From Nitrososphaerota archaeon (GTDB lineage Archaea; Thermoproteota; Nitrososphaeria; Conexivisphaerales; UBA164): a stretch of 41,730 bases of DNA. A program made the translations under genes and the position numbers. Shown piece by piece: positions 1 to 8,587 of this stretch (its first letter is position 1; every line of letters starts with the position of its first letter). The notes below the pieces were generated by a model, which was not told the origin of the DNA, ran no database searches, and saw nothing but the letters and a program-made list of their open reading frames with translations. The DNA lies in contig JAFLXO010000002.1 in the NCBI GenBank assembly GCA_029786595.1, forward strand, positions 20,281-62,010, read 5' to 3'.

Positions 1-204
1 ACCGATAGCGTCCAGGTAGTTTTCGTTGAGATGGAGCTTTCTTCCCAGTGAAATGTACTCCCGCGACCTCAGGCCCCCTCCCACCACCAGTGTGAGCCCG
101 TTACCGGCCGCGTGGTAGCTCCTTAGTACCTTTGCGATGGAAATAATGCCAGAAACGTCTGGGCCATTGAACAGGGAACCTGAAAGCTTTATTACCGCTA
201 TCAA
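1..204 (-). CDS. pyrH: UMP kinase (archaeal PyrH-type), partial: N-terminal 68 codons, runs off the window edge
   Basis: Minus-strand translation from a TTG at 204: (M)IAVIKLSGSLFNGPDVSGIISIAKVLRSYHAAGNGLTLVVGGGLRSREYISLGRKLHLNENYLDAIG; KLSGS and VVGGGLxxREYI...LG match the amino-acid-kinase-fold UMP kinase N-terminus. Not in the ORF track. Confidence 0.8.
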   Translation of the reverse strand, partial: MIAVIKLSGSLFNGPDVSGIISIAKVLRSYHAAGNGLTLVVGGGLRSREYISLGRKLHLNENYLDAIG

Positions 205-257
205 GATGCTATAGGTAGCGAATGGTGGTAATTAAGATTTAAGGTGATCTGGAAGCT

Positions 258-3014
258 ATGGATGAATATAATTCAGTTGCGGCGTATAAGATAAAGAGGC
301 TTTTGCTGGAGCTAGGGAACATTTCGGGCCACGGCACAGAACTGGTATCCCTGTACGTTCCGCCAAAAAAGCCGATTTACGATGTGGTAAATGAGCTAAA
401 GGATGAATACGGAACAGCGTCAAATATCAAAAGCGATACTACCAGGACGCATGTGCAGGACGCGTTGACACGCATAATGCAGAAGTTGAAGCTATATAAA
501 CAGCCACCCGATACTGGCCTGATCATATTTGGAGGTTCGCTTCCTGTGGAAGGAAGCACAAAGGACGAAGAGATAAGAACCTATGAAATCGTCCCTCCAA
601 AGCCGGTTACTACATATCTCTACAGATGCGTTTCGCCGGATACACGGATAGTCCTACAGAATGGGCTGCAAAGGACCATTGGCCAACTTGGATCGTCATG
701 GAGTCGTGAAACCATAAGGTCAACAAAGGATAATGGGCGACAGATAACTGGGGCCCGAATAAAAGGCTACATCCAGACGGTGGCAGGAAGGCGGAAGGTT
801 TACCGCCTCACCAGCGAGAGTGGGAGGGCTATAGTTGCTACTGAAGATCACCCATTTTTTACGCCAGCCGGCTGGAAGCATATGGCAGATATAAAACCTG
901 GAGACCTGGTATGTGTCTATCCTCTGGATGACATGGACTTCCAGAAAGTGGACCCTGGGGGCGACAAAATAGTTATTGATGAAGGGCCTATAAAAAGCGC
1001 GCACTATCCTCCAATGGATATCGATGTTGCTGTTAAAAGGCTAAAACAGCTGGCACTTCTGCCACTGAAATTCGATAATCCAAAATTACCTATTGTAGCG
1101 CGTATTCTAGGGTATATGCTTAGTGAAAGCTCTTCATGCCCTGCAGCCAGGATCAATGACGGAAAACAGCGCTCCGTTTACTCCATTGACATTTATGCCG
1201 AAGATGCTTCAGCCGCAGAAGATATCAGGGCCGACTTGATGTCCTTGGGGGCAGCAACCCGGCTGGTTGGGCTAACTGCATCAGAGGGTAACTCGAACGC
1301 TGAGGGCAGGCCCCATAATGCGATCAACGTAAGGCTTGTAGACCCAGCGATCCATATGCTATTAATGGCTCTGGGCGCTGGCCGCGGTCATATCCTCGGA
1401 GGCATGCCTATGGTACCGGATTGGCTGTTTAATGCGCCTGCTGAAGTTCAGCGGGAGTTCCTAGCGGCCTATATGGGTGGGGACAGTCAGGCCCCAGCCA
1501 TATCGAGCTCAGATCATCTAGTTTCAGGTAGGGCGGTATTCCACAGGCCCCAAGGAATGTATGAAGAAGGCATGGAATTTGCGCGGGATATTTCGCGCCT
1601 ATTTACAAACTCTGGAATTAAGATCGATGACATCCTGACGAGGCCCATGGGCCCATCGATGGATGACACAAGGGCTGTTGAATTTGAGCTTCTATTTGAT
1701 CATACGGAAGAAAATATCCTGAAGTTGTGCCATGCAGTGGGATTCAGATATTCGGAAAGGAAGGCCTCGGTGGCACTGCTCCTTGGTGAATACCTGAGAA
1801 TCAGGGCATTTTACCATTCTTCTGCAGGCGCCGGAATAACCCCTGTATCCGGAGGGGGTTCGGGCAGCGACATCCCAGGGATCCCAAATTCTCTAAATAT
1901 TGGAAGGCAAGCAACCCAAACTGGCAATTCTGGCGGCATCATAACATCCATTTTAAGGACGGCGCCTGTATCCGAATATTCTGACTGGCTTGCCACCTCA
2001 AGGGTTAGGCCTGATGGGTTCCTCCTCTGGGAGAACGTAGTCTCCACTGAGTTGGTGGAGGTAGACGATGTAAGGGACCTGACGCTTGATGGAGGGGATC
2101 ATTCCTTCTTTGCCAACGGGTTTATGGTCCACAATTGCGACGACCATTTCCATCTCGACATCCTCAGGTCATTATTAAGGGAGGAGGAATTGATAGGCAT
2201 ACTTTCCATGGATAACTCCGAGGCGGGCTACGGGACCATATCCGGGGACAGGGTAGATGTCATTCAGGTGATAACCAGTGGCGTCGGCGGCAAGCATAGA
2301 CAGGGAGGTCAATCGGCTAGGAGGTTCGAGAGGATAAGGGAGAACGAAATAAACGACTACTTCCACAGGGTAGCTGCCCACGCCACCAAGATATTCCTGG
2401 GGGATAGGCCAATAAAGGCGTTGATAATCAGCGGTCCAGGCATGACCAAGGAGGATTTTTTCAAGGGCGAATATATGGATTATAGATTGCAGAAGATGAC
2501 CATAGGTGAGATCGATACCGGCTATGCCGGTGAAGAGGGGATCAGGGAAACGCTCACCAGAGGACAGGGGCTTCTGGAAAACATGAGGGTAATACAGGAG
2601 AAGAAGCTTGTGGAGCAGTTCATAACCGAGGCATCAAAGCCCAAGGGGCTGGCGGTATACGGCCTGAAGCCCGTGCTTGACAGCATAAGGGACGCAAGCG
2701 CACAAACGATCCTGATTTCGGAAGATCTTAATATGAAATTTGTGAAAACCATCTGTAAAAATTGTGGATATAATAGGGAGGATTTCGTCAAGGAATCCGA
2801 TATGTTTTCGTTTAGGACGAGGATGAGCGATGCCAGATGCCCCACATGTGGTAAGGACACTTGGAACTTTGAGACACAGGATCTAGTGGATTTCCTATAT
2901 GACAGGGGGACGGCCGTGGGCAGCAAAATTGAGGTGATCTCCTCCAAATCAGAGGCTGGGGTAATGTTCATGAGCTTTGGTGGGATAGGGGCGCTCCTGC
3001 GCTATAGGCGCTGA
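258..3014 (+). CDS. prf1: Peptide chain release factor aRF1 (eRF1 family), interrupted by an in-frame intein
   Basis: NIKS motif (SNIKSDTTRTHVQDAL), GGQ motif (GGKHRQGGQSARRFERIRE), extein junction YLYR|CDDHFHLD, C-terminal CPTCG; intein splicing blocks between. Confidence 0.96.
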   Translation: MDEYNSVAAYKIKRLLLELGNISGHGTELVSLYVPPKKPIYDVVNELKDEYGTASNIKSDTTRTHVQDALTRIMQKLKLYKQPPDTGLIIFGGSLPVEGSTKDEEIRTYEIVPPKPVTTYLYRCVSPDTRIVLQNGLQRTIGQLGSSWSRETIRSTKDNGRQITGARIKGYIQTVAGRRKVYRLTSESGRAIVATEDHPFFTPAGWKHMADIKPGDLVCVYPLDDMDFQKVDPGGDKIVIDEGPIKSAHYPPMDIDVAVKRLKQLALLPLKFDNPKLPIVARILGYMLSESSSCPAARINDGKQRSVYSIDIYAEDASAAEDIRADLMSLGAATRLVGLTASEGNSNAEGRPHNAINVRLVDPAIHMLLMALGAGRGHILGGMPMVPDWLFNAPAEVQREFLAAYMGGDSQAPAISSSDHLVSGRAVFHRPQGMYEEGMEFARDISRLFTNSGIKIDDILTRPMGPSMDDTRAVEFELLFDHTEENILKLCHAVGFRYSERKASVALLLGEYLRIRAFYHSSAGAGITPVSGGGSGSDIPGIPNSLNIGRQATQTGNSGGIITSILRTAPVSEYSDWLATSRVRPDGFLLWENVVSTELVEVDDVRDLTLDGGDHSFFANGFMVHNCDDHFHLDILRSLLREEELIGILSMDNSEAGYGTISGDRVDVIQVITSGVGGKHRQGGQSARRFERIRENEINDYFHRVAAHATKIFLGDRPIKALIISGPGMTKEDFFKGEYMDYRLQKMTIGEIDTGYAGEEGIRETLTRGQGLLENMRVIQEKKLVEQFITEASKPKGLAVYGLKPVLDSIRDASAQTILISEDLNMKFVKTICKNCGYNREDFVKESDMFSFRTRMSDARCPTCGKDTWNFETQDLVDFLYDRGTAVGSKIEVISSKSEAGVMFMSFGGIGALLRYRR
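627..2135 (+). mobile_element. Intein (503 aa) with LAGLIDADG (DOD)-type homing endonuclease domain
   Basis: Begins Cys1 (CVSPDTRI, block A), block B ATEDHPFFTPAGWKHMADIKPGDLV, LAGLIDADG-like LGYMLSESS and FLAAYMGGD, block F/G VRDLTLDGGDHSFFANGFMVHN followed by Cys+1. Removing 627-2135 restores YRCDDHFHLD, the conserved aRF1 sequence. Confidence 0.95.
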
Positions 3015-3021
3015 TGGTAAA

Positions 3022-5391
3022 ATGGAACCAAAGATAAAGGAAACCAGGTGGGATACAGCCATTGAAAGTTCGATCATCGATGGATGGGAAAGGGATGACA
3101 TATATTCATTCGACAAGGCATCAGGGCTTCCGGTCTATTCCATCGATACGCCCCCGCCATATATAAATACTCAGATACATATCGGCCAGGCGTATACTTA
3201 CGTCTGGATGGACGCAATAGCCAGATACAGGCGTATGACCGGCAATAATGTGCTGTTCCCCCTCGGATTTGACAGAAATGGTCTGCCGATAGAAGTGCAG
3301 ACCGAAAAGGAATACAAGGTGGATATAAGGGTGACGCCGCGAGAGGAGTTCCTGGCCAAGTGTGAAGATCTGCTAAACAGATATACAAAGACCGCCCATG
3401 AAACATTCAGGCGACTCGGAATAGGGTTCAACAGTTATAAACGCGGACATGATGTGGGTGGCCTCTACGAAACTGATGATCCTGAATTCCGGAAGCTTAC
3501 CCAGAGGATCTTTCTTGACCTGTTTGCAAGGGGGCTCATATATGAAAGCGAACGCACAAGCAACTACTGTATAGCGTGCGGCACCTCGCTCTCCGATGCG
3601 GAGGTGGAATATCGGGAGGAGGAAACTACGCTATATTCCATCAGGTTCCAAATCGCTGACGACGACGGAAGTTTGACCATAGCCACCACCAGGCCTGAAC
3701 TTTTGGCTGCCTGCAAGGCCATCATCTTTAATCCTACAGATGAGCGGTACAGGAATTATGAGGGCAGGAAGGCCAGGGTGCCCCTATTTGGCCAGGAGGT
3801 ACCGATTAGGGGACATCCATATGCAAAGCCGGACTACGGGAGTGGGCTTGTTATGATATGCAGTTACGGCGATCAGGGGGATATAGCCGTGTTCAAGGAC
3901 CTGGGCCTTGCACCCACCTTTCTGCTGGGCCCGGACGGGCGAATGAACAAGCTGTCCGGAAAGTACGCTGGACTGAAGGTCAGGGAGGCCAGGGAGGAGA
4001 TAGCCTCCGATCTGGCGAAGGCCGGCCTTGTAGTTAAGGAGGAAAGGATTGTCCATCGTCAGCCAATTTGCTGGAGGAGCCACACCCCCATCGAATTCAT
4101 TCCACAGAAGGAGATCTACCTGAAACAGCTACCCTTTGTCAAGGAGTTGCTGGACGCCGTAGCCAGGATGAAATTCTTTGCCCCAGAAAGCAGGAAACTG
4201 CTCACCGACTGGATAAACGGGCTCTCTTCCGATTGGGTGATTTCGAGACATCGTTACTACGGGACAGAGATCCCCCTCTGGTACTGCAAAAGCTGCGGCG
4301 CCACCTATGCGCCACCGCCGGGCAAATATTACAGGCCGTGGAAGGAGGATCCACCGATCAATAGATGCCCCTCCTGCGGAGGATCAAGCTTCGTGGGTGA
4401 AGGTCGGATATTTGATACCTGGTTTGATTCCAGCAACACGGAGCTATATATAACTGGATACCCCCTGGATAGCCATACGTTTGGCAGGGCATTCCCTGTT
4501 TCGCTAAGGCCACAGGGAAAGGAGATAGTGAGGAGCTGGCTTTACTTTACGCTCTTGAAGAGCTATCTGATCACCGGAGCTGCCCCCTTCAAGGATGTAT
4601 GGATACATATGCATGTTGTGGATGAAAGGGGGGAGAAGATGAGCAAAAGCCTCGGCAACACGGTGGACCCTAACAAGGTGCTGGACCAGTTCGGGGCTGA
4701 AGCGTTCAGGGTCTGGGCGTTTTTGGAGGGCAATATAACGGAGGGGGATATAAGGTACTCACAGCAGAGGGTGACCGGAAATCAAAAGTTTCTGACCAAG
4801 CTCTGGAACGTAAGCAGGCTGATTTCGTCCTTCCCGATCCCAAGCGATGATTACGAACTGTTGAACAGCGATAGGTGGATCATAGCGGAGCTGGCTAAGT
4901 TGATCGACGAAGTCAGGAACTCAAATGAAAGCTATATGTTAAACAGGACTATGCTGTTGATTCGCGATTTCACATGGTACAAGTTTGCTGACCATTACAT
5001 TGAACTGGCGAAACCCAGGGCATATGGGGTAACCGGCTTCAGTGAAAGGGAGGTTAGAGGGGCTTGGTTCACATTACATCTGGTGCTCAGGAGCCTGCTC
5101 CTGCTGATCGCGCCGTTCATACCCATGATGTCCGACCGTATATTTACAACGCTGTATTCCTCGACCTCCATCCATAAGGAGATGTTCCCTTCAAAGCCCA
5201 CGGTGGAGAAGGACCTGAGCTATCTTACTGATAGGCTACTGGAGTTCAATAGTTATGTCTGGAACTATAAAAAGGAGAGGAAGCTTGCGCTCAAGGACCC
5301 AATAAGTTTAAAAATCCCTGACGAACTAAAGCCGTTCGAAAGGGACCTCCGGGCGATGCATAATATTGCCTCGATAGCTCAGATTGGTTAG
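3022..5391 (+). CDS. valS: Valyl-tRNA synthetase (class Ia, archaeal ValRS type)
   Basis: HIGQ (HIGH-like), DRNGLPIEVQTEK, DTWFDSS, KMSKSLGN, zinc-binding CxxC pairs; SIDTPPPYINTQIHIGQAYTYVWMDAIARYRRMTG block resembles archaeal ValRS. Confidence 0.85.
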   Translation: MEPKIKETRWDTAIESSIIDGWERDDIYSFDKASGLPVYSIDTPPPYINTQIHIGQAYTYVWMDAIARYRRMTGNNVLFPLGFDRNGLPIEVQTEKEYKVDIRVTPREEFLAKCEDLLNRYTKTAHETFRRLGIGFNSYKRGHDVGGLYETDDPEFRKLTQRIFLDLFARGLIYESERTSNYCIACGTSLSDAEVEYREEETTLYSIRFQIADDDGSLTIATTRPELLAACKAIIFNPTDERYRNYEGRKARVPLFGQEVPIRGHPYAKPDYGSGLVMICSYGDQGDIAVFKDLGLAPTFLLGPDGRMNKLSGKYAGLKVREAREEIASDLAKAGLVVKEERIVHRQPICWRSHTPIEFIPQKEIYLKQLPFVKELLDAVARMKFFAPESRKLLTDWINGLSSDWVISRHRYYGTEIPLWYCKSCGATYAPPPGKYYRPWKEDPPINRCPSCGGSSFVGEGRIFDTWFDSSNTELYITGYPLDSHTFGRAFPVSLRPQGKEIVRSWLYFTLLKSYLITGAAPFKDVWIHMHVVDERGEKMSKSLGNTVDPNKVLDQFGAEAFRVWAFLEGNITEGDIRYSQQRVTGNQKFLTKLWNVSRLISSFPIPSDDYELLNSDRWIIAELAKLIDEVRNSNESYMLNRTMLLIRDFTWYKFADHYIELAKPRAYGVTGFSEREVRGAWFTLHLVLRSLLLLIAPFIPMMSDRIFTTLYSSTSIHKEMFPSKPTVEKDLSYLTDRLLEFNSYVWNYKKERKLALKDPISLKIPDELKPFERDLRAMHNIASIAQIG

Positions 5392-5442
5392 AGCGTCGCC
5401 TTGGTAAGGCGAAGGTCGCGGGTTCAATTCCCGCTCGAGGCT
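5368..5442 (+). tRNA. tRNA-Thr (anticodon GGT)
   Basis: Acceptor GCCTCGA/TCGAGGC; anticodon loop TTGGTAA; T-arm CGCGGGTTCAATTCCCGC; discriminator T; no encoded CCA. Confidence 0.95.
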
Positions 5443-5539
5443 CTTGAAGGCTGAAGTTTGAGCCGATGGCGGTAAATTGGCTAGCTGCTGTCCCCATATT
5501 TGACTGACCGTCAGGCGCTAGCGTTTTAAATGGTCATCC

Positions 5540-6199
5540 ATGGCCTATCCGTCGATAACGCTTAATAGCCACACCTTGGCCTTGGACTACGTGATACCGG
5601 TAACCATAATCGTCCTCTCCGGCGGAGAATCAAGGAGGTTTGGGGGGAGAAAACAGATGTTCATGCTGGGCTCTAAACCCATGTTTCAGTGGGTGGTCGA
5701 TATAGCGACCCAGGCCTCAGATGATGTAATAATTTCGATCAAGGATAAGCAGCAGCTGGGTGGCTGGAATATCTCCAGCGACGTGACGGTCGCCATAGAT
5801 GGGCGTCAAGAATACTCCCCTCTTATAGGCACGGCCTCCGCAGTAGGCAAGGCCAAATATGATTATACGGTGGTGGTTCCGGCCGATTCCCCGTTCATAA
5901 CGCTTGGATTCATTGAACACCTATATCGAAGGATATCATCCACCGACTTCGCGGCCGTCATACCGATCTGGCCGGACGGACAACCTGAGGTCATTCATGC
6001 CATATATCGAACTGAAAAGCTCAGTAAAGCATGTGATTCGCTCATAGGCAGGAACTCCTTCGACGTTAAGGGGTTGCCCATGGAACTTGAAAGCGTTCTG
6101 TTCATGTCCGTGGAGGAAATAGATGAGGTGGACCGCATATCATTGAGGGACTTTGACGAAAGGGCGAACTTCCTTGTACAATGGAAGGATTTACCATAG
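5540..6199 (+). CDS. MobA-like NTP transferase (molybdenum cofactor guanylyltransferase family)
   Basis: TIIVLSGGESRRFGGRKQMFMLGSKPMFQWVV (LxGGxSxRxGxxK) and VVVPADSPFI nucleotidyltransferase signatures. Confidence 0.75.
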   Translation: MAYPSITLNSHTLALDYVIPVTIIVLSGGESRRFGGRKQMFMLGSKPMFQWVVDIATQASDDVIISIKDKQQLGGWNISSDVTVAIDGRQEYSPLIGTASAVGKAKYDYTVVVPADSPFITLGFIEHLYRRISSTDFAAVIPIWPDGQPEVIHAIYRTEKLSKACDSLIGRNSFDVKGLPMELESVLFMSVEEIDEVDRISLRDFDERANFLVQWKDLP

Positions 6200-6239
6200 G
6201 GGCGGTCCATGGACGGCTCGATGCATTGATATCTCAAAC

Positions 6240-7148
6240 TCAACCGTTTGAAACGGTTTCCCTGGACAGGTTAACCGAACTCTCAAAGCCCTTGTCAAGC
6301 CTGCCACCATCATAGGCCGCTATCAGATCTCTGAGCGTGACTATGTGCTCATTAAGGAGGTGGTATACCTGCTCCGGCTGTAGCTGTTTCTCCAATACTG
6401 TGACGGGGTACATATTTAGCCTCTCGAGGGTCCTTTCAAGCCCATGGCCCGGTGGGAAGTTCCAACCTATGACGTTCATGTGTTTACAGGATGAAAAGTC
6501 GACCGCTTCCCATGATACCTTCGTGTTTGTTACCAGGGTGCAGTTTGTGTAACCTAAACCATTGTCCCTTAGGTCTAGCAACCTCATATAAGTGTACATG
6601 GCCTCCTTGAGCCCCGTATATATCCCATATTCGTTATGATACTTGCATTCTATGAAATGCCTGCCTCCCTCCTCTTCGTATGTTATATCAAGTTCATGCA
6701 GGGCGCACTTTCCTCGCTCCTTGACCCTCACCAGCACATCCTTTCCTTCCAACCTGAGCATATCCGCTATGAAGTCTTCAAAGGCGAAACCGTTTGGACC
6801 AAGCTTCATAATCGATCTCCGCAGATCATAGCGAAGCGCTGATGGAGGCGATTCAACACGGAGCACTTCGAGCGCCATGTTATGCAGTTCGTCGGCCGTA
6901 ATATCTGCTTTACCGCCAGTAGCCTGGATCCTGTTTTCCACAATGCGAACCACCTTATCCGCTATTGCATAATTCGAGCATCTTAGGATGCCGGCGAACA
7001 GCTTGTCCCGCCTGTAGGGTTCCCTGCGTCCATCCCTTTTGATTATATTCAACAATATGTAACTGCCGGTGCGGAACGATAAAAGGCTTGCGTTCCTACC
7101 ACATATTCTGGGCCCTATTTCATTTTCATGCAGGGGCTGGCCAGTCAA
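6240..7148 (-). CDS. ATP-cone domain protein fused to a restriction-endonuclease-like (Mrr-like) domain
   Basis: N-term IIKRDGRREPYRRDKLFAGILRCSNY... ITADELHNMALEVL resembles the ATP-cone; C-term FEDFIADMLRLEGKDV...HELDITYEEEGGRHFIECKYHN has the D-ExK nuclease pattern. Confidence 0.75.
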   Translation of the reverse strand: MTGQPLHENEIGPRICGRNASLLSFRTGSYILLNIIKRDGRREPYRRDKLFAGILRCSNYAIADKVVRIVENRIQATGGKADITADELHNMALEVLRVESPPSALRYDLRRSIMKLGPNGFAFEDFIADMLRLEGKDVLVRVKERGKCALHELDITYEEEGGRHFIECKYHNEYGIYTGLKEAMYTYMRLLDLRDNGLGYTNCTLVTNTKVSWEAVDFSSCKHMNVIGWNFPPGHGLERTLERLNMYPVTVLEKQLQPEQVYHLLNEHIVTLRDLIAAYDGGRLDKGFESSVNLSRETVSNG

Positions 7149-7204
7149 AAGCAGCTGGTTTTCAAAAAAAAGGTTATTAGAGCACTGTGGCTAACCGAAG
7201 GTAA

Positions 7205-8500
7205 ATGAAACCGCCGGGGACAGCGGATTATAGCCTTACCGGCAGTAGGAGGATTGGCCTTACATCGGCCACCATGGGCCAATTCATGGGCCTTGCGACG
7301 ATCTCCCTGTTTGGACCGACCGCGGTGGTGTTCCAGAGGGCCATGAACCTTTCACCTATAGAGGTGGCACTGCTGGTCTCCATCCCCGTCGTAGCCGGGT
7401 CACTCCTAAGGGTTCCATTTGGAGCCTGGGCCGATTCTGCCGGTGGCAGGAGCCCGATGCTGATAGTCCTTGGCGTATCCAGCGTTTCGATGGCCGCCAT
7501 CACCATCATCCTTTTTCTGGATTATCCGATGAGGCTAACGCACAGCCTTTTCCCCCTTTTCCTCCTCCTTGGATGCCTTGTCGGCGTTGGTGCGGCCGCC
7601 TTTTCTATCGGTGTCCCCCAGGCATCGTACTGGTATCCGTTGAACAGGCAGGGGTATGTGCTGGGAATCTATTCGGGCATCGGAGGCTTGGCGCCCGGCT
7701 TAATCACACTTGCCCTTCCGCCTCTTCTGACCTTCACTGGTCCTGCATATGCTTACCTGATATGGCTTATACTCTCACTAGCTGTACTCTTGGTCTATTT
7801 CCTGATAGCCAAGGACGCCTTCTTCTTCCAGCTTTTAAAGAAGGGAGTGGATAGGGAACGGGCCGCGGCCATAGCGAAGGACAATGGGCAGGAGCTGGTG
7901 CCTTCCTATAACGCGTTCAGGTCGCTGATGGCTCCTCTCAGTAACCTGAAGAACTGGGGACTCGTAGTAGCCAACACGACAGCCTTTGGCGGATACGTAG
8001 CCCTTACCACCTGGCTGCCCACTTACTGGGCGCTTGACCATGGCGTTGGGATAATAGATGCTGGGATCATAGCATCTATCGGGTTCATCATCCTTGGCAC
8101 CATAATCAGAGTGCCAGCAGGTTCACTGAGCGATAGATATGGTGGTGAGGCCATCCTGTTCTATAGTTCGCTTTTAATGCTGGCTGGGTCGATCGTCTTT
8201 CTGATCAATGGCCTTGCCTTGGATGTTGCTGGCGAAATTATACTGGGCATAGGAGTCGGTGTAAACAGCGCTGCGACCTTCAAGCTAGTGCCCAAGTACT
8301 CTAAATCAAATATAGGCGGGGCCACCGGCTGGGTCAGTGGGCTCGGCGTATTCGGCGGGCTTATAATTACGGTTCTATTGGGGGCATTTGTCAACCTGTT
8401 CGGATACCGAGGGTACTCCCTTGGATTTATCATATATGTGGGGTTATCCATTGTGAGTTTGATAATAGGCGTCATCTTCATGCGGTTAAGCAAGGTTTAA
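7205..8500 (+). CDS. MFS transporter, nitrate/nitrite (NarK/NNP-like) family
   Basis: 12-TM-like hydrophobic profile; LLVSIPVVAGSLLRVPFGAWADSAGGRSPM and RVPAGSLSDRYGGEAILFYSS MFS loops resembling NarK. Confidence 0.8.
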   Translation: MKPPGTADYSLTGSRRIGLTSATMGQFMGLATISLFGPTAVVFQRAMNLSPIEVALLVSIPVVAGSLLRVPFGAWADSAGGRSPMLIVLGVSSVSMAAITIILFLDYPMRLTHSLFPLFLLLGCLVGVGAAAFSIGVPQASYWYPLNRQGYVLGIYSGIGGLAPGLITLALPPLLTFTGPAYAYLIWLILSLAVLLVYFLIAKDAFFFQLLKKGVDRERAAAIAKDNGQELVPSYNAFRSLMAPLSNLKNWGLVVANTTAFGGYVALTTWLPTYWALDHGVGIIDAGIIASIGFIILGTIIRVPAGSLSDRYGGEAILFYSSLLMLAGSIVFLINGLALDVAGEIILGIGVGVNSAATFKLVPKYSKSNIGGATGWVSGLGVFGGLIITVLLGAFVNLFGYRGYSLGFIIYVGLSIVSLIIGVIFMRLSKV

Positions 8501-8587
8501 CCTGATATCAAATGTAATTTTTATTAGCGAATAATACAAAATAAAACTTTAGTATAATAAATATATATATATAAAAAAAGAAAAAAT

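Noticed and set aside
627-2135. Group I/II intron or ORF fusion as explanation for the aRF1 insertion
   Set aside because: The insertion is entirely in frame with intein blocks A, B, F and G and exact Cys/His-Asn-Cys junctions, so an intein is the better explanation.
8510-8587. AT-rich tract with TATATATATATA and poly-A between the MFS and DUF4382-like genes
   Set aside because: Fits a convergent 3' intergenic/terminator region; no distinct structure supported.
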